A DNA stretch of 11,360 nucleotides from an uncultured Pelolinea sp. (GTDB lineage: Bacteria; Chloroflexota; Anaerolineae; Anaerolineales; Anaerolineaceae): assembly GCA_937902055.1 (NCBI GenBank), contig CALGUJ010000303.1, forward strand, positions 1 to 11,360, read 5' to 3'. The position numbers and the translations under genes were made by a program. The notes below the pieces were generated by a model. The model ran no database searches. It saw only the letters and a program-made list of their open reading frames with translations, and was not told the origin of the DNA. Numbering within the stretch: position 1 is the stretch's first letter; every line of letters starts with the position of its first letter. Of the stretch, positions 6,930 to 11,360 are shown piece by piece.

Positions 6930-6966
6930 AAGGACGATCCCTGAGCATGGTCGAAGGGTCGTCCTT
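6930..6966. repeat. REP-like palindromic element A
   Basis: AAGGACGA (6930-6937) and TCGTCCTT (6959-6966) form a perfect 8-bp outer stem. Inside, after one bulged T, CCCT pairs with AGGG (6939-6942 and 6955-6958). The core at 6939-6958, CCCTGAGC...GTCGAAGGG, resembles a palindromic repeat that I recall as widespread in bacterial genomes (CCCTGAGC...GTCGAAGGG family). It lies between ftsK tail copies 1 and 2. It might also end ftsK transcripts, but no clean U-run follows. Confidence 0.65.
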
Positions 6967-6993
6967 CTTGCATTACGAAAGGAATCCCTTAAT

Positions 6994-7051
6994 AATCCGG
7001 TAGCGATCTGTGCTGGATTTCAGGGATGAAGAATCATTCAGCAAGGGATAA
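6994..7051 (+). repeat. ftsK tail copy 2 (untranslated, frame preserved)
   Basis: From 7008 the sequence repeats the ftsK end, and similarity starts at 6994 with AATCCGGTAGCG. In the corresponding frame it would encode VLDFRDEESFSKG and then TAA at 7049-7051. It is followed by TA as in copy 1 (GGATAATA in both). A 7-nt deletion relative to copy 1 separates the two homologous blocks. No start codon or Shine-Dalgarno serves it, so it is a relic or a by-product of element insertion. Confidence 0.8.
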
Positions 7052-7072
7052 TACAAAACCGATGATCATATC

Positions 7073-7147
7073 AGTAGGTTGGGTTGGTGCAATTCCAACC
7101 CAACATTTTAAAAGTGTTGGGTTTCGCACAGCTCAACCCAACCTACT
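7073..7147. repeat. 75-bp MITE/REP-like palindromic element B
   Basis: Perfect 14-bp terminal inverted repeats, AGTAGGTTGGGTTG (7073-7086) and CAACCCAACCTACT (7134-7147), bound an inner 9-bp inverted repeat. The inner arms are AACCCAACA (7097-7105) and TGTTGGGTT (7115-7123), around a TTTTAAAA centre. GTGC and GCAC (7087-7090, 7126-7129) can also pair. The GTAGGTTGGGTT type of terminus is one I recall from short dispersed repeats in several bacterial phyla. It has no coding capacity and so would move only in trans. It lies 21 nt after tail copy 2 and 8 nt before tail copy 3. Confidence 0.8.
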
Positions 7148-7155
7148 TTTCTTTA

Positions 7156-7196
7156 CTGTGCTTTATTTCGGGGATGAAGAACCCGAAACGGAATAA
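7156..7196 (+). repeat. ftsK tail copy 3 (untranslated, frame preserved)
   Basis: This 41-bp copy is colinear with the ftsK end (35 of 41 identical). In the matching frame it encodes VLYFGDEEPETE and TAA at 7194-7196. The stop runs into the A-tract that serves as the U-tail of the metK terminator on the other strand. Confidence 0.85.
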
Positions 7197-7231
7197 AAAA
7201 AACGAGACCGGGTATTGAAGAACCCGGCCTC
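7195..7231 (-). terminator. metK intrinsic terminator, possibly bidirectional
   Basis: On the minus strand GAGGCCGGGT (7231-7222) pairs fully (one G-U) with ACCCGGTCTC (7213-7204) around an 8-nt loop. A G and then eight U (7202-7195) follow. It lies 30 nt after the metK stop. On the + strand the same hairpin has one A-C mismatch and a TTGTTTATC tail, so it may also stop readthrough from ftsK. Confidence 0.85.
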
Positions 7232-7260
7232 TTGTTTATCAACCCTCCGAACCAATACTT

Positions 7261-8475
7261 TTATTTGAGAGCGGCTGCAGCTTTGCGCAGCGAGTCGGCC
7301 TTATCAGTGCGCTCCCAGGTCAGGTCCAGATCATCGCGGCCGAAGTGGCCGTATGCGGCGACCTTGCGGAAGATCGGATTGCGCAGATCGAGATCGCGGA
7401 TGATCGCGCCGGGGCGCAGATCGAAATGTTCCTGCACCAGTTTGGCGATCTGATCGTCGGATATCTGCCCGGTGCCGAAAGTCTCGACGTTAATGCTCAC
7501 CGGGTGCGCTACGCCAATGGCGTACGCCACCTGGATCTCGCAGCGTTCCGCCAGACCTGCAGCCACCACGTTCTTGGCCGCCCAACGTGCGGCGTAAGCC
7601 GCCGAACGGTCGACCTTGGTCGGGTCTTTACCGGAGAAAGCGCCCCCGCCATGGCGGCCCATGCCGCCGTATGTATCCACAATGATTTTGCGGCCGGTCA
7701 CGCCGGAATCACCCATCGGGCCGCCGGTGACGAAACGGCCGGTCGGATTGACGTGGAAGATGGTCTGGTCGTCCAGCATATCAGCAGGAATGACCGGTTT
7801 GATGACGTGTTCGATGATGGCCTTGCGGATGTCTTCCTGTGAAATCTCGGGAGCGTGCTGGGTGCTGATGACCACAGTGTCCACGCGCACGGGTTTTCCG
7901 AAGCGGTATTCTACGGTTACCTGGCTCTTGCCGTCCGGGCGCAGCCAGGCCAGCGTGCCGTCCTTGCGCACTTCTGCCAGACGGCGGGTGAGCTTCTGCG
8001 CCAGGTAGATGGGCATGGGCATCAGGGCGGGGGTTTCATTGCAGGCAAAACCGAACATCATGCCCTGGTCGCCGGCGCCGATAGCTTCCACTTCCGCGTC
8101 TGTCATCTTGCCGGACTTGGCTTCAAGGGCCTTGTCGACGCCCATGGCGATGTCGCCGGATTGTTTGGCCAGGGCCACCAGCACGGCGCAGGTGTTGTAA
8201 TCGAAACCTTTATCGGTATTGTCGTAGCCGATTTCTTTGACCGTATTGCGCACGATTTCATCGTAGTTCAGGTTAGCCTGGGTGGTGATCTCACCCAGCA
8301 GCATCACAAAGCCGGTTTTAGTGGCCGATTCACAGGCCACGCGCGAACGAGGATCCTGCGCCAAGCAGGCATCCAGCACGGCGTCGCTGACCTGATCGCA
8401 TAATTTGTCCGGGTGACCTTCGGTCACCGATTCGGATGTGAACAGGTACTTGGCTGATTTCATCATTGTTTCCAT
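7261..8475 (-). CDS. metK: S-adenosylmethionine synthetase
   Basis: Makes SAM from methionine and ATP with release of phosphate and diphosphate; cytoplasmic, normally a tetramer. The 404 residues fit the family length. The N-terminus carries [16 protein letters not shown] (16-31), with the catalytic His in GHPDK. Signature 1 [10 protein letters not shown] is at 133-142. The glycine-rich P-loop-like signature 2 GGGAFSGKD is at 276-284, with [10 protein letters not shown] following, and no key residue is missing. The start is ATG 8475, preceded by GGAGG (8491-8487) at 11-nt spacing; the nearby ATG codons at 8466 and 8463 lie too far from it. Transcription is controlled by the SAM-I riboswitch and promoter directly upstream, so the product represses its own synthesis. 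Confidence 0.98.
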   Translation of the reverse strand: METMMKSAKYLFTSESVTEGHPDKLCDQVSDAVLDACLAQDPRSRVACESATKTGFVMLLGEITTQANLNYDEIVRNTVKEIGYDNTDKGFDYNTCAVLVALAKQSGDIAMGVDKALEAKSGKMTDAEVEAIGAGDQGMMFGFACNETPALMPMPIYLAQKLTRRLAEVRKDGTLAWLRPDGKSQVTVEYRFGKPVRVDTVVISTQHAPEISQEDIRKAIIEHVIKPVIPADMLDDQTIFHVNPTGRFVTGGPMGDSGVTGRKIIVDTYGGMGRHGGGAFSGKDPTKVDRSAAYAARWAAKNVVAAGLAERCEIQVAYAIGVAHPVSINVETFGTGQISDDQIAKLVQEHFDLRPGAIIRDLDLRNPIFRKVAAYGHFGRDDLDLTWERTDKADSLRKAAAALK

Positions 8476-8497
8476 TGATTAGATAACCTCCAATGTT

Positions 8498-8530
8498 AAA
8501 AAAAACTGCCCCTTCTGGACGGAGGGGCAG
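8498..8530 (-). terminator. Riboswitch expression-platform terminator
   Basis: On the minus strand CTGCCCCT (8530-8523) pairs with AGGGGCAG (8513-8506) around a GC-containing loop and is followed by eight U (8505-8498). The 5' arm (CCCCUCC) can instead pair with GAGAGGG at the 3' edge of the aptamer P1 helix, which gives the expected antiterminator. With SAM bound, P1 is held and the terminator forms just before the metK ribosome site. Confidence 0.9.
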
Positions 8531-8554
8531 GCGCAGTGCAAGAATTTGCGGACC

Positions 8555-8676
8555 CTCTCATCTTCCAGAATTACCTTCTGCCGGAATTGGCACCAACGTG
8601 CAGCCGCATCGAATGCGAATGCCGCCAGGTTGCCGAGGTTTCATAGGGCCGATCCCTCCACCTCTCTGGATGAGAG
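8555..8676 (-). ncRNA. SAM-I (S-box) riboswitch aptamer upstream of metK
   Basis: This is a cis-acting RNA that binds S-adenosylmethionine and turns off metK. On the minus strand P1 is CTCTCATC (8676-8669) with GATGAGAG (8562-8555). The conserved S-box blocks follow in order: CAGAGAGGTGGAGGGAT, GGCCCTATGAAACC, GGCAACC, GGTGCCAATTCC and the final GCAGAAGGTAATTCTGGAAGAT. The variable P3 arm is a GCATTCGCATTCGATGC hairpin. All parts needed for ligand binding seem present. It lies 33 nt below the promoter -10 and directly above a U-tailed terminator. Confidence 0.96.
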
Positions 8677-8708
8677 CCATCTAGGGCTTTAAATTGTTAA
8701 TGGTCAAT

Positions 8709-8737
8709 CTTATATCATAAGTTAGATTTGATGTCAA
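8709..8737 (-). promoter_or_regulatory. Promoter of the SAM riboswitch-metK transcript
   Basis: A perfect TTGACA (8737-8732) and TATAAG (8714-8709, one mismatch to TATAAT) are 17 bp apart on the minus strand. Transcription would start near 8702, about 25 nt before the aptamer P1. It sits between the ribonuclease Z stop and metK, so metK does not depend on the upstream gene's promoter. Confidence 0.85.
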
Positions 8738-8778
8738 ACCTGCCTGATTCCGGCTACGGCTGGACTAGGATGTTTTGG

Positions 8779-9696
8779 TCACTCATGCCGGATCATATAG
8801 CTGTCGAAATCGTGCACCACTACGCTGTTGGGGAACACGGATTGGGCTTCCTTTTCAACATCTTTGTCGCGGTAGCGGCGGGAAATATGGGTGATGAATA
8901 ATTGCCTGACATTGGCTTTGACTGCCAATTCAGCGGCGTCTCTGGCTGTCAGGTGCGAGAACTCGCGCGCCATTTGTTCTTCCGGCTGCAGGTAAGTGCC
9001 TTCGATCACCAGTCCGTCGGCGTCGCGGCAATAATCTACGATCGATTGCGTCTCCCCTGTATCACCCACGATCACAAATTTGGTCCCGTTCTCAAAACTT
9101 CCCAGCACCTGGTCGGGCTCGATCACCCTGCCGTCGGGCAGGGTGGTGGGTTGGCCGTTGGCCAAATCTCGCCGCCAGGGCCCTTGCGGGATTTGCAGGC
9201 TTGCAGCGGCTTCCGCCAGGAAGGGGCGTTTGCCCTGTTCCTCGAAGATAAAGCCAAAACAGTCCGGGCCGCGGTGGTTGACCGGGAAAGCGCTAACGGT
9301 TAGCCCCTTTTCTTCAATGATCGCACCTGTTTCGATCGGTACCAGCTTGATGGGGAAGGGCGGCCGTGCGCCGCGGATGACCACGCGGAAAAGCAGGTCA
9401 TCGATACGTTCCAGCGCGCTCTTGCCGGCGTAAATCTCCAGTTCTTCCATGGCTTCCCAGCGCAGATAGGTGGATACCAGCCCGCCGATGCCCAGGATGT
9501 GATCCAGGTGGCTGTGGGTGATCAGCAGGCGGTTCAACTTGCGAAAACCCAACCCGGAACGTAGAATTTGGCGCTGCGTCCCTTCGCCGCAATCCACCAG
9601 GAAGCGGTGTTCGTTGTGAATGACGACTTGAGCGGGCAGCCCGCGCTGAACGGAGGGGGCGGAGGCGGAGGTGCCCAGGAAAAAAAGTTCGAACAA
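8779..9696 (-). CDS. rnz: Ribonuclease Z (tRNase Z, short form)
   Basis: Zinc-dependent endonuclease of the metallo-beta-lactamase fold that cuts the 3' trailer from tRNA precursors. The 305 residues equal the usual short-form length. Zn ligands are visible: HSHLDH at 61-66 (H61, H63, D65, H66), H141 (FPVNHRG), D212 (VGDTG), H248 (SHLTA) and H270 (ITHIS). The N-terminus LFFLGTSASAPS is the family's FLGTS start. The long insert 'RAARPPFPIK'-type flexible-arm region (about 104-125) suggests the tRNA-binding exosite. The start codon is TTG at 9696-9694: AAGGAA (9711-9706) lies 9 nt before it, and no ATG or GTG in a better place fits. It reads toward metK, but metK has its own promoter. Confidence 0.94.
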   Translation of the reverse strand: MFELFFLGTSASAPSVQRGLPAQVVIHNEHRFLVDCGEGTQRQILRSGLGFRKLNRLLITHSHLDHILGIGGLVSTYLRWEAMEELEIYAGKSALERIDDLLFRVVIRGARPPFPIKLVPIETGAIIEEKGLTVSAFPVNHRGPDCFGFIFEEQGKRPFLAEAAASLQIPQGPWRRDLANGQPTTLPDGRVIEPDQVLGSFENGTKFVIVGDTGETQSIVDYCRDADGLVIEGTYLQPEEQMAREFSHLTARDAAELAVKANVRQLFITHISRRYRDKDVEKEAQSVFPNSVVVHDFDSYMIRHE

Positions 9697-9899
9697 TTAA
9701 GGCTGTTCCTTTCAATATTGGTGATTTATTGTACCTTATGGCTGCCTGGTCTGGTCTGCAAAATAATTCATTAAGAAGGCGTAAAATGCTTAAAAATTTG
9801 TGATTTAATTATAAATAATGAAAATATTGCTTTAACAGGAATAGTGTATATCAGTTTAGTAAAGTATTGCCTGAATAAAGCGGTATTTTCCATTTCTCG

Positions 9900-9920
9900 T
9901 TATACAATTGAATTGTATAA
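9900..9920. promoter_or_regulatory. Perfect inverted repeat, candidate operator
   Basis: Two 10-bp arms, TTATACAATT (9900-9909) and AATTGTATAA (9911-9920), are exact reverse complements around a single G. The repeat overlaps a TATAAT (9916-9921) and ends 5 nt before the Shine-Dalgarno of the adenosine-specific kinase gene. A dimeric repressor bound here would block the promoter. It is also AT-rich in a locally AT-rich gap, so chance cannot be excluded. No regulator gene lies in the window. Confidence 0.5.
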
Positions 9921-9935
9921 TTTTAGGAGCAGGCA

Positions 9936-10421
9936 ATGGATATTAAAACAGTAGTCATCGAAAAACCTGAATCCATCAATTTCATCTTCGGCCAGTCGCA
10001 TTTTATTAAAACGGTCGAGGATGTTCATGAGGCGCTGGTCAATACTGTGCCGGGCATCAAATTCGGGGTGGCGTTTTGCGAAGCCTCCGGCAAGTGCCTG
10101 GTGCGCTGGTCGGGAACGGACGATGCCATGATCGAACTGGCCAGGAAAAATGCATATGCCGTAGGCGCCGGGCACAGCTTTTTTGTCTTTCTGGGGGAAG
10201 GTTTTTTTCCGTTGAACGTGCTCAATACCCTCAAGAATGTTCCCGAAATCTGCCATATTTTCTGCGCCACCGCCAACCCCACCCAGGTTCTTGTTGCTGA
10301 CTTGGGTGAAAGCCGGGCGGTTTTGGGCGTGGCGGATGGGGAAAAGCCCAAAGGTATTGAAGAAGAAGAGGATATTGCCTGGCGCAAGAATTTTCTGCGC
10401 CAGATTGGATATAAAGCTTAG
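9936..10421 (+). CDS. Adenosine-specific kinase (PF04008)
   Basis: This 161-residue cytoplasmic protein is colinear over its full length with the PF04008 family, whose archaeal member from Pyrobaculum was characterised as phosphorylating adenosine to AMP. It has no P-loop and no relation to PfkB-type adenosine kinase. The conserved family blocks are GQSHFIKTVED (19-29), VPGIKFGVAFCEASG (38-52), GAGHSFFVF (78-86), NVPEICHIFCATANP (101-115) and VLGVADG (129-135), followed by the WRKNFLRQIGYK end. The start is ATG 9936, with AGGAG (9925-9929) 6 nt before it. A perfect inverted repeat lies upstream. A lipoprotein gene follows after 28 nt with its own strong ribosome site, so the two may be cotranscribed. 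The function is by family only. Confidence 0.92.
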   Translation: MDIKTVVIEKPESINFIFGQSHFIKTVEDVHEALVNTVPGIKFGVAFCEASGKCLVRWSGTDDAMIELARKNAYAVGAGHSFFVFLGEGFFPLNVLNTLKNVPEICHIFCATANPTQVLVADLGESRAVLGVADGEKPKGIEEEEDIAWRKNFLRQIGYKA

Positions 10422-10449
10422 CAGGTTTTAGGAGAGAGGAGATCAAAAA

Positions 10450-11360
10450 ATGAACAAGAAAATTGCCCTGATATCATTGCTTCTGATCGGAGTTTTGGCA
10501 AGCTGCAGTGTGATCCCGCAATTCCAGCAGGCGCGCGAACAGTATGTGGAGACGCGCACGGCGGAATTATTGGCGGAAATGCCCACGACCGAACCGTTGC
10601 CGACCGAAGTGGTGGAAGCCACTCCCAAGGTGGAACCGACTGCCGAACCGACCGCCGAGGTTACCGAAGAAGTGACAGAGGAACCTACCGAGGAGGCGAC
10701 CGTGGAAGCCACTGAAGAGGTGGCCGCAACAGCCACCGAAGAAGGCGGCGAGGTGGAGGCCGAATCGAAAGCCATGACCCAATCCTACGACCCCAAGGTC
10801 TACCTGGGCGATGCGTCCTGGTCGGATAACATGACCGCCGTCGGCAATTGGCCGCTGGGCACCGATTTAAGCTCCGCTACTTATGACAGCGAAACCCTGA
10901 TGATCACTTCCCTTTCCGATAAATACGCCTGGCGTATCGCCACCACGGAAGCTTTGGGAGACGCCTACATCGAAGCAACCTTTAACGTGGGCGAATGCGC
11001 CGGCGCGGATAGCTACGGCATCATCTTCCGTGTTCCGGAGAACACCGGATACAACCGCGGTTACCTTTATGGCATCACCTGCGATGGCAAGTATTCATTG
11101 CGCAGTTGGGACGGCATGACCGGCGCCAGCGGTGTGATGATCTGGCTGCAGCAGGCTACCGAGAGCGGCCTGATCAAATCCGGCAAGAACCAATCCAACC
11201 GATTGGGAATCATGGCTGTCGGCGGCCGCCTGATCATGTACATCAACGGTGAAAAGGTCGGCGAAGTCAGCGACAACATGTATTCCTCCGGTTTCTTCGG
11301 CATTTTCATTAAACGCGACAAGACCCAGGACCTGACCATCAAGGTGGACGACGTCGGTTA
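10450..11360 (+). CDS. Lipoprotein with acidic Thr/Pro-rich linker and LamG/concanavalin-like domain, 3' end at window edge
   Basis: I do not recognise a specific family. The 303 visible codons begin with a type II signal peptide: MNKK, a hydrophobic core, and the lipobox LASC with the acylated Cys at residue 19. The protein should therefore be anchored on the outer face of the membrane. Residues about 45-105 are a low-complexity linker of repeated (T/P)-(A/E)-E units, likely extended. From about 113 a beta-rich domain follows (LGDASWSDNM, DAYIEATFNVGEC, YGIIFRV, YLYGITCDGKYSL, RLIMYINGEKVGEV, GFFGIFI). It resembles carbohydrate-binding jelly-roll/LamG (DUF1080-like) domains. C183 and C211 could form a disulfide. 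ATG 10450 has AGGAG 8 nt upstream and a second AGGAG at 10430-10434. The domain seems almost complete at the edge, and the final 'TA' could begin a stop. Confidence 0.85.
   Translation, partial: MNKKIALISLLLIGVLASCSVIPQFQQAREQYVETRTAELLAEMPTTEPLPTEVVEATPKVEPTAEPTAEVTEEVTEEPTEEATVEATEEVAATATEEGGEVEAESKAMTQSYDPKVYLGDASWSDNMTAVGNWPLGTDLSSATYDSETLMITSLSDKYAWRIATTEALGDAYIEATFNVGECAGADSYGIIFRVPENTGYNRGYLYGITCDGKYSLRSWDGMTGASGVMIWLQQATESGLIKSGKNQSNRLGIMAVGGRLIMYINGEKVGEVSDNMYSSGFFGIFIKRDKTQDLTIKVDDVG

Noticed and set aside
6930..7147. Possible CRISPR array or tandem repeat region after ftsK
   Set aside because: The two palindromic elements are unrelated to each other and the repeated 41-bp units are gene-tail copies at unequal spacing, with no uniform repeat-spacer pattern.
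7855..8403. 182-codon + strand ORF opposite metK
   Set aside because: It is antisense to conserved SAM synthetase. Its His/Gly/Ala-rich composition is what the opposite strand of that gene gives.
10443..10775. Minus-strand Ser/Val/Thr repeat ORF (110 codons)
   Set aside because: It is the reverse complement of the lipoprotein's Glu/Thr/Pro linker, so the repeats are inherited from that strand.

Overview
The window looks like ordinary chromosomal DNA from a Gram-positive-like or monoderm-type bacterium, most plausibly a Chloroflexota/Anaerolineae member. That guess rests on the protein mix (a PF04008 adenosine-specific kinase, a lipoprotein with a long Thr/Glu/Pro linker, an S-box-controlled metK, a DUF429 protein) and on moderately GC-rich codon use. 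It is inference from gene content, not from a marker gene. All intact genes look functional, and nothing indicates a phage or plasmid.

Layout. Bases 1-1472 (+) hold the 3' part of a PfkB-family sugar kinase followed, after 7 nt, by a Qnr/McbG-like pentapeptide-repeat protein. A 569-nt gap (1473-2041) then holds two hairpins, one of them probably a + strand terminator. The same gap holds a compact minus-strand transcription unit: a near-consensus promoter, a 32-38 codon hydrophobic ORF ending in tandem stops, and an intrinsic terminator. A DUF429 predicted RNase H-like protein (2042-2836, -) is divergent from an ECF sigma factor gene (2937-3548, +), which overlaps by 4 nt a membrane-anchored anti-sigma-type protein (3545-4465). 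A full-length FtsK/SpoIIIE DNA translocase (4540-6870, +) follows with its own extended -10 promoter.

The 390-nt gap between ftsK and metK (6871-7260) is the most unusual part. The last ~41 bp of ftsK, including the stop codon, recur twice downstream (7008-7051 and 7156-7196) in diverged but frame-preserving form. A different palindromic repeat sits between each pair of consecutive copies (6930-6966 and 7073-7147). A metK terminator ends the region.

metK (7261-8475, -) is preceded by a complete SAM-I riboswitch with intrinsic terminator and a consensus promoter. This is a textbook feedback loop in which SAM represses SAM synthetase. Upstream on the same strand is ribonuclease Z (8779-9696, TTG start). 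Divergent from it are an adenosine-specific kinase (9936-10421, +), with a perfect 10-bp inverted repeat over its likely -10 region, and a lipoprotein (from 10450) that runs off the right edge.
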